DNA of 64,000 nt from Spirometra erinaceieuropaei (taxonomy: Eukaryota > Platyhelminthes > Cestoda > Diphyllobothriidea > Diphyllobothriidae). The stretch covers positions 84,496-148,495 of the forward strand of contig CACRXP010000567.1 of NCBI GenBank assembly GCA_902702965.1, written 5' to 3'. The position numbers and the translations under genes were made by a program. How positions within the stretch are numbered: position 1 is the stretch's first letter; every line of letters starts with the position of its first letter. Positions 1 through 12,244 of this stretch are shown here, piece after piece. The notes beneath the pieces are model-generated. The model did not search any database, was not told the origin of the DNA, and saw nothing but the letters and a program-made list of their open reading frames with translations.

Positions 1-185
1 AGAGGGACCTTTTTCCGGCTTCCTCGGGCCCTGTATCACTGAAGGGCATAGAAGTGAGGCTGGGGTGCTCCTCCTGAATTAAGGAGTGCACGCGTTTGGA
101 GACCTTTCGAAAGGCCTCGCTCGTGAGCGTCTTTAGGCAGAGATTATACAGATTCGCACCGTAGACGTCCACGTCGACATTATCA
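1..185 (-). CDS. HDHD5: HDHD5/CECR5 homolog, further exon, cut by the window edge
   Basis: After the acceptor TTGCAG (AG at 186-187) the reading frame left by the previous exon completes GDN and continues VDVDVYGANLYNLCLKTL. This matches the conserved 'GDNPMSDVYGANLF' block, which holds the metal-binding acidic residues of HAD motif IV. The frame then stays open to position 1, through a Ser/Glu-rich stretch (VHSLIQEEHPSLTSMP). The exon continues to the left of the window, so the stop codon and 3' end are not seen. Confidence 0.9.
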
Positions 186-267
186 CTGCAAGGCAGGAGG
201 GAAAAGTAAGTTAAGTTTACGCAGAGGCGCAAACTCATTTGTCATCGGCGAACACACTCCCACCATA

Positions 268-330
268 GTTAATATTCCTGATCACAACCGACAGGACAAC
301 GAGCCCGCGGCTCAGTTGTCAGAACAATGG
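268..330 (+). repeat. SINE2 fragment
   Basis: The stretch from TATTCCTGATCACAACCGAC to CCCGCGGCTCAG repeats the head of the SINE2 copy at 43,260 with a few differences. It covers only the leader and the A-box half of the tRNA-like region. Confidence 0.6.
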
Positions 331-374
331 ACTTACTAGCGCTTAATAAGCAAAGGAACACAGTAACCGTACTC

Positions 375-1185
375 GGGGGAAAAGATGACTACTTAAAAAG
401 AATGCATTTTTCCTATTGATTTTCGATGGTCTTACAAATTCAAATATATTTTATACAGAACATGCATAAAAAATATGCTTTATTTTGCTCATTTGGTAGA
501 AAATCACATTGTCTTCATATTTTATGCCCGAAGAAAGTGTATATTCAGGTTTTAAAAAAGGTTCCCAATTCCCGAATAGTTTTCAGCCTGATCTGCCATT
601 GCATCAGCGTTTAGCAATTTCAGTCTACAAGGTGCATGCTTTCCGCGTAAGGAAACTCATCTATTCCTCTGTGCCTTTAAGAAGACATCACATCGAATTC
701 ATGAAATGTTGCAATGGATCCGGACTGTGTTGTACATTTCATGAGGAGCATTAGTAAACGGACATGTGCGGTCTTGCATGCATGGACATGACACGGTCTT
801 AAAAAACTCACAATTAGGAACATTTTAAAACCTAAATACACACTTTTTCGGACATAAAATATGAAGACAATGTGATTTCCCTTCAAATGAGCAAAAGAAA
901 GCATATTTTTGTACATGTTTTCTGTAAAATATATTTGAATTTGTAAGACCATCGAAAGTCAATAGGAAAAATGCACGCTACACAAGTAGTCATTGTTTAC
1001 CGAGTGTGGTTTCTGCAGGAAGTCAAAACGAAGTGCATTCAGAAGTCGACATCCTGGCGAGTCCGAAATGTTATAGGGTTATCCTGCATGCTAATCAGTA
1101 TAAGAACCCCACTTAAATAACCCTTCCTAATCGGAAACGCATTCCAGAATTTTGGCCAACATTTCATGAGATTACTCACGCACTG
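375..1185. repeat. Foldback element, copy 1 (left arm eroded)
   Basis: Sequence at about 417-520 recurs as its reverse complement at about 836-960 (TTCGATGGTC...ACATG against CATGT...GACCATCGAA). The right end shares the 'CATTTCATGAG...CACTG' terminus of the better copies at 2,247, 54,703 and 61,790. The left terminus is not recognisable beyond about 375. Two short open frames inside are by-chance frames. Confidence 0.65.
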
Positions 1186-2246
1186 TGATTAGCCTGCGAC
1201 ATCTGGAGACAGTCTATCGTCTTCGGATATGAGCATATAAGGGCTAAACGATGGCAGACTCACCAAAAGGGGCCTTTACAACGAGATCTTCCTCAGTCGT
1301 CAGGTAGCCCAATTGCTTTGTTATCCACATCGCCCACATGCCGGCATCCTCCTTGTGCGCAGCACTGTCTCAGGCAAAGAACCCCATGCCAAAAGGTCAG
1401 CAGACACAAACGTGCATTAGCGCACATCCCATGCGCTAATTGCTCCTTTCAGTAGGCTGACCATACGGCTCGACGCCGGTGCACTTTTACCGGACGAACA
1501 TAAATAGGTTGCCGCCCAGCCTGCCCCCCCCCCCGCCCCCTCTCGTCTTTATGCGCACACTTGAAAGTGGTCATGTCCATTTGGAGGAAGCTGAAGCGGC
1601 CATCATGTCCAACACGAGAATTTGCCAAGGTGCGATATTTTAACACTGGCAGTATACACCACCCTGTCGACCTGGACACTCACTCCGTAGGTCTGCACTC
1701 ATGGCTAACTGTCCCCTTGTCCATCTTGAATCAATCACCACCAATACATGTCCACCCATCGGCAGTCTCGCCAATTATCTATCCGACATCTGATTCAATA
1801 AGGCGAGTCATAACCGTGTCCACCAGCTCCAACACCTATTTTGACGCTATGTCAGCCCGGCAACCGCTCTAATCCCAAACGCTTTAGTGTGCTAATCCCA
1901 TCTCTCCCTTATTCATTTTACTGGGCAACGGGTTGCTGTGTGGCCAACTTGGAAGTCCCCGAGTACGGTTTGATTATTTCTTTGACGAGCCTCTTTTAAA
2001 TACGCATCAGTTCTACTGTCGTAAGCGGTGACGGCCACTGAGTGACCCACAGAGCGGGTGCAGGGCCAGTGGCTTGTGCGTGACAGATTAGCGCAGCATC
2101 TACCGCACTCTCCCCTTCGTCACCCAACCTTGCTCCAATGGCAGGACAATGTTAATACGACCGGAGGTGCATGCAAGTGCGGCGTCTGGGGGAGCTAAAC
2201 AGCCCGTCTACGCGTGCCGCACGCGGCCTTGCCCCCAGTGAATGCA

Positions 2247-3237
2247 CAGTAGGTGGGTTAACTCATGAACTGTCGGCCGAAATTCCGAAATGAGTTTCCG
2301 TTTCGAAAACATTAATAAGTATGGTTGTAAAACTAATCAGTCTGTAGTATACTTCTATAATAATTCAGTTACCTCAGGATGCTGGCTTTCGAAAGAACTT
2401 CCTTCCGGCTGCATGCAAAAACTACGCTCTGTAAAAACGGACTACTTACGTGACATACACTTTTCTCATTTATTTTCAATGCTCTCAGATATTCAGTTAT
2501 ATTTCATGGAAAACACGCATAAAAATATACATTTTTTCGCTCACTCGGCAGAAAATTACGTCTTCTTTCAATTTTTATACTCGAATGAGGGATATAATTC
2601 GGTTTTCAAAAAGTTTCTAATTGTGGGACTTTTAAATACCGTGAAACGGCCGTTCATAAAACGTCATGTCTCTGCATTTGCCAATGTGGCTTGTAAAGTT
2701 AACAATATGGATTCAATCCAATGCCAAATTTTGTGAATCCCATGTGGTCTCCTCTTAATACCGTAGAGAAATGTGTGGTTTTCGTACGCGGAAAATACAT
2801 GGCTTGTAGTTTGCGAACCCTGAATGCAAGTGTGACGGCAGCGCGGGTTCAAAATTATTCGGGAATTGAAAAAATTTTTGAAAACCGAATTATACCCTTC
2901 GGTCGAGTATAAAATTGGAAGACGTAATGTTCTACTGAATGAGTAAAACAATGAATATTTTTATGCATGTTTTCCGTGAAATATAATTGGACTTTGAGGG
3001 GCATCGAAAATCAATGAGAAAAATGAATGCTACCTAAGTAGTCATTTCTTATAGAGTATAGTTTTTGTGTGCAGCCGGAAGGAAGTTTGTTCGAAAGCCA
3101 GCATCCTGAAGTAACTGAAATATTATAGAATTATACTGCAGGCAGATTAGTTTTACAACCATACTTCACAAATCTTTTCGAAACGAAAACGCATTTCGGG
3201 ATTTCGGTTGACATTTCCTGAATTAGCCTATCTACTG
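2247..3237. repeat. Foldback element, copy 2
   Basis: About 990 bases with long inverted arms. The left end CAGTAGGTGGGTTAACTCAT pairs with the right end, whose reverse complement is CAGTAGATAGGCTAATTCAG. The arms, of about 420 bases, continue inward through the GAAATTCCGAAATG and GGTTGTAAAACTAATC blocks. The element is flanked by CA on the left and TA on the right. No transposase frame is present, so it is non-autonomous. Confidence 0.8.
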
Positions 3238-3879
3238 TACCACGCTGCGGCAGGGGTTGCCTAGTGAGAGGGCCGTAGAGGGCACATTGAGAAAGAGCCA
3301 TTGCAGCCCGACTCTCAGTCCTGGGAAGGACCCAGTTATCTCCTAAGTTGGGAACCTTCTAAACCACAATTCTTGGCATATTGCAATAAATTCGAGCGCG
3401 TCAGATTTATTATTAGTGGGAACTAGGTTGATTTTCCCGTGGGGATGGATTCTTCAATGTCGACCTCACTCTGCCCTTCCAACCCCAATCTGTCAGCCAC
3501 CTGATGCCGCGATTGGGAGCAGTAGCTGAGACGGTTGAGGGGCCGTCTGCGCTTGTCACGCACGCGACCTAGTCCCCACTAGATTTACCATGCTACACCA
3601 AAGCATGTGCTCGCCAGACAGGTGGGACGTCATCCGCGTCATTTTGAATGTTCCCAGTAGAAGAAGAGATACTCGACCAGTGAGACAATAATTTTGCCCA
3701 CTTGACACTTCGAATTCACACTAAATTCTCATCCGGGGCGGTTACAGATAAAGTTTGTGAAAGGACAACGAGAGAAGTACTTATATATACCAGATACAGT
3801 TGTTTTACACAAAAACGCCTATCAAAATTGGCACCTCTCGAATTCATCGTACATGGTCGTATTTGGTGCGATAGTGGCT

Positions 3880-4300
3880 CGACCACCCGCATCCTACTTG
3901 GTGCGATGATGACTTGACCGCCCGCATCCGAGCGCTTAATTGCAGCAATTAAATCGCCAGTGATGGCTATTTGTCTGATAGTTTCAAGGCCCTCTGCTCC
4001 ACCGATTTCGTCACTGGAGGCGGTGCTCTCTCGCGTGCTCCTGGCGTGACCAACTCCTCTGCTCAGACAGAGTCTTAGAGCTGAATATGGACGCGACTCA
4101 CGTGGTTCTCGCCTAGCGAGAGAATGACGACATCGTTGGTCGGCTGCCGTCGAATGAGCCGCAATCCGGGAGTAGGCATCCTTCCTCCTCACCGCTGCTA
4201 CGTGTTCAGTCACCCCCAGTGTCTCCGATGTAGGCGCCTTGCCCGCAACTGCAACGGACCCGGGAAAAGACTCCAGACGTTTCACATATTGACAGAGGGT
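3880..4300 (-). pseudogene. Penelope-like element, GIY-YIG relic
   Basis: The minus-strand frame contains EHVAAVRRKDAYSRIAAHST. This matches the block after the GIY-YIG motif in the better preserved copy at 25,613 (there RAAAVRRNGANSQVTAYST). The following DNA (CCATATTCAGCTCTAAGA...) also parallels that copy but is broken by frameshifts. Part of the upstream RT is absent. This is a dead fragment inside the HDHD5 intron. Confidence 0.65.
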
Positions 4301-4548
4301 ATTAAAGTCTCATTATATGGCGCATGGTGGTTGCATTTGGTCCGTTCTCGACCTTAACTCTAGGTGACGTGAGAAGGCGACTGCTAACTTCCGAGATGTT
4401 CATGATGTACAGAAGCGCTCGTCAATATTTGGCGTCGATACGGTCTCCTTTTTACATATGCAGATTGGCGAAGTAGCGTTGATAACCCATCGGTATGACC
4501 ATCCGTGGATGGTACTCTTGGTGTCAGCTGATATGATGTGGGCGCGTG

Positions 4549-4850
4549 GCTCAACTGATAGAGCGTGTGACTTTAGTGCTCGATTGCCAATCTACTTGGG
4601 TTCACATCGCACGTCTTTCGGACCACTGATTGCAGCACAATCGACTAGTGACGGCAGACATGACAGAAATGTCTACCATAGTCTTCCTTGTCTTTGGCAG
4701 TATACCTTCCCAGTAGGAGCATTCTAGCTGAAGTGGTTTGAGCGTTGGCCGCACATAAGCCTTACACTGGGTCGGATGAAAGGAAGGAGACTAGAAGGAC
4801 TGGATTGGCCATTTCTGGCTCATTTGCCTGAGAAGGCTCGAGAACTGAGC
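4549..4850 (+). repeat. SINE2-like degenerate copy
   Basis: A tRNA-like head (GGGCGCGTGGCTCAACTGAT then TGGGTTCACATC) is followed further on by the SINE2 body motif TGGCCATTTCTGGCTCAT. Order and orientation are only partly conserved, so this is either an old copy or two fragments. Confidence 0.4.
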
Positions 4851-4961
4851 AGTGCACGGCAAAACATTCATATTCAATCCTGTGGTCAGGTCTGATCTGC
4901 ATGCGCCGCTTTACGTAATTCTGTTAAAAAAAAACTGTCTGGATCGGAAGGAGGTTCTTAC

Positions 4962-5229
4962 CCAATACAGTAGATCCGCCTCAGTGGTTGAGTAGCGGCA
5001 AAATCCTTTGCTGCGATCGCGTTCAGCTGGGAGAGGGCGAAGGTGTAAGTGACGGGACTTGGCTTGCCAATGAGGGAGGTGTATTCCAGACGATGGCCAG
5101 TCATGCGTTCGTACAGTGACTCCAAGCAGATGAGGAAGCTGCCGTGAGCCAACCTCGGGGTGGGCGCCTCTCCAGCCCAGACGAGGTCGCTGCTGCAGGC
5201 GAAAACTGGCAGATGTGAGTGGTAGTCAC
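4962..5229 (-). CDS. HDHD5: HDHD5/CECR5 homolog, internal exon
   Basis: The exon codes for the central to C-terminal HAD region: HLPVFACSSDLVWAGEAPTP, then LAHGSFLICLESLYERMTG, LIGKPSPVTY, and finally RRIYCIG. These match the 'HLPVLASN-DLLW', 'HG-F-LCLE-IY', 'GKPS-LTY' and 'YAVGDN' blocks of animal HDHD5. The lysine of GKPS is the third HAD motif, and the IG at the exon end begins the fourth, which is completed (GDN) by the next exon. The acceptor follows a strong pyrimidine tract (CCTCCCCCTGCCCAG). The exon starts two bases into a codon and ends with GG at a GTAAG donor. It is 268 bases long. Confidence 0.92.
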
Positions 5230-5332
5230 CTGGGCAGGGGGAGGAAAAGTCGAAAATTAGGGAGGGAGGAAGGAGCTTGGTTGAGAAAGAACTGCACCGC
5301 AACGACCTAACTACCTCTCTTCCCACTACCAT

Positions 5333-8260
5333 TCTGTTCCACTGAGAAGGCTAAGTTCAAAAGGCCAGCGAAGTGAATAACTGAGCATCTGACTACTGTG
5401 AGAGGCATGACACTGTTTCGTAAAATCCGAACCGGATTTGAACAATTTATATTAAAGCCATGAAAAGAGGCAGCTGCCCTACAGCCAGATCCTCCGCCTC
5501 TAAAACCACATTTGTCTTCTATACAGTTGGTGACCCTCCAATCTACGAATCCTAAAGTGCCGCCCAGACAAGAGGGATTCGGGAGGGACGGCGTCTATCG
5601 TTTAACATGGATGACGAACAGTGGACCGATTTTTAACAAAGACTAACGGCAACGATACAGAGAAGGACCCCACTTAGTTGTCAGTAGACTGTGGATCGTG
5701 CCATAGGTGATTTATGGTAAATTGAGTTTTATGGGTGGGACAGCACGCTAGACAGTAAGCTGACAAAATTAAAGAAGATGCAAAAATTGCCCGAGTTTAT
5801 GCCGAAAGCCTTATCCTACGCTATTGTATGACAACGGAGATGAGAGTAGTAATTAAACAATAAATAAAAAGCAAATTTCACAAAACAACGGATTTTGAGT
5901 TAAGGTGTGAGGTCGTTGGAAGTAATCGTTGTTGGCAGTGTAGTTTCTTCAGCAGCCTGCAAATGTACGCTAAGATAAAACCCCATATGACACGATCCAC
6001 ATTCTACTGACAGTTAAGTTGGGTCCTCCCCTATACCGCTGCCAGACTAACTTCAAATAGGCAGGCTCTCGGGTCTGACGGAGTTGTCGAAGTGTTATCG
6101 GGCCGAAAACCCGAGGTTTCCCTAATCAAAGGTCGGGAAATTATTGGACAATCTTTGCTGAGGCTAAAGAGCGTACACGCGGCTCAACAGGCAGAGGCTG
6201 CGAGTGCTATCGCCGTCCGTGTACCAGTCATCTTAGGTTGTTGGTGCGAAGTGCATGCGCCTGAGATTTGTCCGGCCGCGGCCTAGTGACGGGGACAAAA
6301 ATATCGATCGGCGTCACGGTGTTGGTGAGCCGAAGGCTGGGTCACACGCGCACACAAGGAATGATTGACAGGTGTGATGGGCGGACCGAAGGTGACCACT
6401 GACCGCTACAAGGCAGGCACGGATCCTGCAGCGACGGGGCCCCTATCTGCCAAACCAATTAACTATGAAAGGGTCACAACCCGAAGTGGTATCACGACAC
6501 AACGAATGACGTCTGCCAAAAAATAAAATTTACTCCCACCACCGCTCGGCACAATCCTAGAAACTAAAATAGTGTCGTGCAGGTGGATGGGAATTTACGC
6601 TTTGACACCCGGAAACTACAAGAAACCATACGGTTAACGAATCGTCTTACGCAACAGTAAACGCTTAGCGGGGACTGTGGACGACCGGACGGCTGTGGGC
6701 CGTGCTCTGTGATTGGAATAGCCGTTGGCCAATGATGATGCCGTGAGCGACAATTTCCTGCCCATCTACGACTAAGTTGCCTTGAGAATCTAACTACTCT
6801 TGATAGAACCCGCTTTTGTTTATTCATCCCGACTTCCATCAGTAGGGCAAGAAGGAATAGAAATTATCGGAGACCGAATCGGCCACTTAATGAATGTGGT
6901 GACGCATGTTGGTTCCATCATCAACTGATCACCCCGTACTAAGGCTTCCTCCCTGTTCAGCGACTACAGATCACAGTTGGCCTGTCTGGCCCGAGGACGC
7001 CTGTCTCCTCTGAGAAGAGTGACCGGAGCGCAAGTCAGCTTATGGTAGAGAGAACTGCACAGCATCGCTCTCACTCCCACCAATCGTGTTTCAGTGGCAA
7101 GTCTGAGGCAGGGAGATTGGATGTGAAAGCGCACACACCGTCTGTCCCAGCATCTGCCCCATGCAACCAACGGCTCATTTTCAGCAGAGATCAGGTTATC
7201 CTGGCAAGGTGTGTTGAGAAGTTCTGCGAAGCTTCAACTTAACTAATCCCTCTGACAGTAATATTTGTTCGTTAACGACGGGACGCGCGCGTGCCTTCGT
7301 CGATGCTCCGACGAATGTATGCGGTCAAGAAGTATACCGAACTCTTGCACAACGGGCCGGAAGCAAGCAACCACCTTTGCGTAGCCTCTTTTCGCTAGTA
7401 GGGCACGCTGTCTACTTGCTGTGCCCTCGATATGCATCATTATTCCCGCAGCCCGCGCGATACCTTATTTGTATTGAGGAGAAGGTCATAAATCTGTAGG
7501 CACCCCTCAACCCTCCTGGCACCCGTCCATGCCAACCGACACGGCACGCTTGCCTCGAATGGCGGGTTGCTGGCTTGTCCATCGCGCGCACAAACACATT
7601 CTGGATCCATTTCGAGCCCCAGGACCGGAAGGGTGAACGGCCTATGTTGACTTGACGCCCTCGCCAAAAACCAACACTGCCGCCGCACGTGGGTGACTTG
7701 TGTGCGTGTGTACTGTGTGCATGAGGTATGGGGACTAGCGAAGCGCTGTCAAGATTTAGATATATGATTCAGACCCGCGTGCAGGCATATACATGCAAGT
7801 GTACATATACACACACGCAGAGGTATGAGGGCGCCATCGCAAAGTACATCTATGTGCAGGCCTAACCAGGGTTTAGTAGGTAATGCTGGCCTGGTCAATC
7901 CTACGGTCCGATATCGTCCGACAGGGTTGACCAACCGCCGATTAAAAAATGCAGTATCGCTCTGATTTTCCACGCGGACAAACTAAAATATAATCACTCC
8001 CACCTGAAATCAACCCCTAGAGAGCAATGTATCACATGAACGCGGTAACCCTGTTGACTGCTGATCATAATATGCCTACTAAAACGGTGCCAGTAGAACC
8101 AACCCCCCGTAAATATCCTACAAAATGGACGCGTACATTTCCAAACTGTGCATCTCCTACTAGGTCCTGAATCGTTTAAGTATGAAACTTTGCTCATATC
8201 ACGGTACGTCCCCATGGTTAACTTTTGTGCCGTATCAATAGAAGCAAATCTACGTTACGT
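5333..8260. other. Intron sequence without recognised features
   Basis: I read both strands and see no conserved domain, clear repeat family or RNA gene. Short open frames at 6,092-6,286 and 6,564-6,839 look like chance frames. Confidence 0.4.
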
Positions 8261-8261
8261 T

Positions 8262-8470
8262 ACCGCACGCCCTCCCCCGCCTCCGGACTTCTTGACTCTG
8301 TCTTGACACTGGGTCCAGGTGGGCGGTGGGGAAGAGAGAGTGCGGCAGGTGCTACGCCAGTCTACTGTCACTATAAAGCAATTCACACGCAAGTCACCGT
8401 GCCTGTTGCACATTGGTATGTAGAACAAGGTGGCTATCGTCGGAATCGACGGTCAAACTGTCGTAAATCG
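8262..8470 (+). repeat. Repeat family W, copy 1
   Basis: The blocks CTTCTTGACTCTGTCTTGAC, CACTATAAA and CGCAAGTCACCGTGCCTG recur in the same order at about 37,110 and 41,230. No coding potential is seen. The class of element is unknown. Confidence 0.7.
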
Positions 8471-9959
8471 CATGAAATTACCACGGCTTCTTTTTCTGCG
8501 GCTTTATAGAGAACGCTGCCGCCAAGTAAATAAGCCAGGTTGGCATACTTTCAAGTTTTAGCTTCGGAGTTGATAGCTGAACGTTGGCTGAACCAGGGTA
8601 GATCAAAGAAGTGTATGTGGTGAACATACTGTCGAAAATATCACTTCCGATGTCGGCAACCAAATGCACACCTCCACCCAAAGGAGGAGAGTAACAACCA
8701 TATAGGCATGGATTTCAGGTGGTAGAAGGGTTGATTATGTTCCAGGCCAGCCCTTCGCACCAACCAGCTCCAGAATCAGATAAGACAAGTGATGGTCACT
8801 AGAGAGTTGCTGCACATATCGCACATGCACGTCGACAGTCATAATTATAGCAACCATAAGGAAGAGCTTATTATCTAAGCTCAAAGATCTATAAGTAGGA
8901 AGAGTAATCGTAGGACATTGGATACTGGGAAGGGAATGCCCTGAATTGTAGATCAAACGATGTGGCGTACTGCCCTCCACCCCCAACCAACCCTCAACGC
9001 TTGACGCGGCAAATTCCCGCAGCGAAATATTCTAGGAGAGGCTTCCCAAGGGTCGTTTCGTTTATTGAACAGCAACGGGCTGGGGGGGGGGATTAAATAG
9101 CGTCGCCCCAAAGAAATTTTATGCCCACAACAGTTCCCCAACCGCAAATGATAAGAAACACTGTTGTCGGGGAGGGGGGGGGAAGAGGGAGAGGAGGTAG
9201 AGAGCGATGGAAGTTGGAATGAATGCAAGCTTTGCAGCCTTTATCCCCCCTACCTTCCCTTCTCCTCCGCCTCAACCAATCATATTCCAGTGGTAAAGTC
9301 CATAGTCATAAAGTCAGTTTATACATGCTAAACAGAACTTGGCTCCCGCTCACACGAACCACACACAAGCATCTCAGATCCTACGTCAGCGTGGATTGCC
9401 ATGGCATCATGGCAAAATAACCCATCACTTGGCGGCCTCCTAAGCCAGGCCTTCTGACACGTAATGACGACCAAATCTCATTAGAACGAACCGTTCTTCC
9501 TCAGAGGAATCGCTGGAAAGATGAGATTTCGAAAATCACGACGGGTAGATTCTCCAGTCAGCCAGCACGCACCCTCACTTGAGCCGCAGAAGTGGCCAAT
9601 CTGTAGCTTTAGTTTTGAGCCAAAACTGTGAAGCCGGGACCGTTCGTGAAAAATTCGTTCATTCTGAACGGTTTCTTAGGCGGAAGTAAATCATCTAGTG
9701 GGAGCCTCATCCAGCCCGGTCATTTTAACAGCGTTATGGCATGAGAGTACGGCGGGTAGGGAAGGAAGAGGTGTGGTAGGTGCTGTGCAAGTCTGTATCA
9801 CGGTAAACCAATTCACGTGCAACTCATTAGTGCTGCGTTCACTGTATGGGCACGCAGTGCACGTTGTCGTTCGTAAGAGCCGAACTGTTGCCTGTTTTAT
9901 GCAATCGGAGCAATGTATATGCAGAAGTTACATTGCAAAATCTCTTAGCAGCATGAGTG

Positions 9960-10755
9960 TGCAGGGAGTGCAATCGGAATCCAGGCGGACATCGTCACTT
10001 TGACAGACAGACAGTAAGAACAAACGTCTACCTACCGAGCACAGCAGTCACCCACACACATTCGCAACCGCATCGACTTGATGTGGAACCAGACGAGGGT
10101 AGCTGACGTGCATCTACAGTGCTGACGAATTCGTGCGAATTCTGCTTCGGTTGATAAGGGAGGAGGGCCACCAGCAGGTGTGTGGTAGAGGCCTAGTCGC
10201 GTCATCGGTCGTCTTGATCGAAGAGATCTCGAAAGACGGTGCGTGCGCAAGTCTTCCGTGGCATGATTAACTCAACATGAAGGTCACCACTACCTCCCAC
10301 TCGTGGGGCTCCGCAGTGGAAACAATGGACAAATTATCCCTTCGTTAAGCGAGACCACGACGAACACGCACGGGCCGTGCTCGTACGCTGTCGTCACCAC
10401 TTGAGATTTTCACCCCCCACGCGGCGGCGGCGACGACGGCGGCAGCTTGACCGTCATCGATTAACCCGAAGAAAGGCTGTCTGTCAGGCGGGTGTCCTAA
10501 TTAGCATCATCATCATCATCATGTGACTCGTGACCTCTGGCCGCGTACCGCCCCCCAATTATTCACACGTTATCGTCGCCTTTGGCTGCCTGCATATCGT
10601 CAACAGGCGCTAAAAGTTCTCCAATTTTTTTAAATGAATTACAAGAATACGACTGGATTCCCTGTTCAGCCAAACTAGGCGGGGCAAGTTGGGCGTACTA
10701 ACAGCTGACGAAATCAACAGTGTAAACATCCGATGAGGAGATCTACATGATCAGC
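9960..10755. repeat. Left arm of a large inverted duplication
   Basis: This arm recurs in reverse complement at 16,480-17,385. Shared landmarks include CAATCGGAATCCAGGCGGAC, the GAGCCCCACGAG region, the CGATTAACCCGAAG block and ATGATC near the inner end. Scattered substitutions show it is not very recent. A (CAT)6 tract at 10,505-10,522 lies inside. Confidence 0.75.
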
Positions 10756-10789
10756 GTTCTCATTCAATATGGCATTTTCAGCGTCAAGC

Positions 10790-10925
10790 GGCATCCGGTT
10801 CACACATCGAGTGTCAAGTTTACAAATGCCCCTCTTGAACTGCGCCATGGATACCATCAACCGACACTCAGCTCCTTCACTGACTTCACTGCCACACCCT
10901 ATTTCGGTTCAGTTTATAAGGGAGG
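10790..10925 (+). repeat. Fragment of the LINE-derived duplicated unit
   Basis: GCGCCATGGATACCATCAAC and CACACCCTATTTCGGT match the equivalent stretch of the tandem units at about 13,340 and 15,150, with more divergence. Confidence 0.6.
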
Positions 10926-11149
10926 AGGCCACAAGTAGGTGTGTGAAAAGCAAATACAGAGCTTTGTGTCAGGTAGCCGAGAGCGCCCAGGCTAATCCAG
11001 AGCAATGCCAGAGCACTATGGGTGTGCGAGGACAGCGACCTTCACGGTGATAGTTTATTCCATTATCACTCAAAGTCGCATTCTACAGGCTAGCTACTCT
11101 GTTCCCTCCCTCCCAAACTACTAAAATCAATCCTACTTCAAGATGTCCA

Positions 11150-11510
11150 GTTGAGTCGTCAGCCGTCTTGATTGACGAGATCTGGAGAAGTGATGCGTGC
11201 GCAAGTCTTCCGCACTAGGAGTTACTCCAAGCGAGGGTTGCTGCGACCTTCTATCCGTGATGGTCCTCAGGGGGAACGATGGATAAAATATCCCTCGGAT
11301 GAAGGCATTTATTCGGAAGCTATGACACGCACGCATGGCATGTGGAAGTACGCCGCTGTAAAGGAGTCTATGCTTGAGATCTTAATTCCCAGGGAAGCCG
11401 GTTGATTGCCTTCGATTAAAACGGAGAAAAGCTTCCCGTCAGGCAGGCGCGTTAATGAGCGCCACCATGTGACTCGTGACGTCAGCCCAGATACGGTTCC
11501 CCCCACCTGT
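11150..11510 (+). repeat. Diverged partial copy of the inverted-duplication sequence
   Basis: CGTCTTGATTGACGAGATCT, GTGCGCAAGTCTTCCG, the AAATATCCCT block and CATGTGACTCGTGAC occur in the same order as in the arm at 9,960-10,755. This makes the arm part of a repeat family rather than a single duplication. Confidence 0.6.
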
Positions 11511-11785
11511 TCACATCTAACAGTCGAGTTTGACGACCCGCATTTCGTCAGCGAGTCCTTAAATGTCTATTTCACCCCTTCTCACGGAATTTAACAAGAA
11601 ATGGAGGCCATAACAACAACGAAGTCGAATTACACCGAGTAAGTCCGACCGATGAACATACTGGAAGGACTGACAGAAGCGGGGACTTTCTTTGGACATT
11701 CTTCGGGACCTAGTCATGCAAAAGGACAAAGTGGACGGATGCATTAAGGTGGACTTTGATCTAACCCTAAACAGAGAAAATCAAT

Positions 11786-12068
11786 TGGTCAATTATGTAG
11801 CTCCACCTGAAGTAAGCAGAGCCCAGCCACCTGTAATACAGGACAGGTGATAATAGGGGTTTTTTACAGGTGGGTCCGGGGAACGCACAGACGACGAGGT
11901 CAAGTAGTTGCATGCAAAAGAAAAGTTAGTGGGAATGCGCGGTTGTACTTTGAGTGGTTAAGAAGTAGTTGTCGTAACCCCTGATCCTAACCCTAACCTC
12001 CAACCCTAGCCCCTAACCCCAACCCCAACAGTATTTTGTCCATCGGGCGCGACTACATAACCACATCT
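11786..12068. mobile_element. MITE with telomere-like array, copy B
   Basis: The ends (ATTATGTAGCTCCACCTGA and, reversed, GACTACATAACCACATCT) match the terminal inverted repeats of copy A at 40,086. The inner blocks GCATGCAAAAGAAAAG and CGGTTGTACTTTGAGTGGTT are also shared. A short CCCTAA-type array lies at 11,977-12,032. No protein is encoded. Confidence 0.75.
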
Positions 12069-12244
12069 TACAAATTAATCAGGTGCAATACCTGCGGCGG
12101 CAGTCAAAGGGACAAGACTGCAACAACCATACTAGGGTGAATTTCGCAAGATGTGGCCAAGCGACAGCGTGCAACAGGAGGCCAGACAAGAGTCACTTAC
12201 TGCCACAGTCCTCAAGGTTTTTGCTGGGATCTCCATCGTGGATG

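Larger units (their letters stand above)
186..4961 (-). other. HDHD5 intron filled with repeats
   Basis: This 4.8 kb intron lies between two HDHD5 exons. It contains a SINE2 fragment, two foldback elements and a Penelope GIY-YIG relic, listed separately. Positions 1,190-2,240, 3,240-3,700 and 4,860-4,960 hold nothing I can identify. Confidence 0.7.

Noticed and set aside
6092..6286. 64-codon plus-strand frame rich in Ala and Val
   Set aside because: It lies antisense in the HDHD5 intron, with no promoter, splice sites or homolog recognised.
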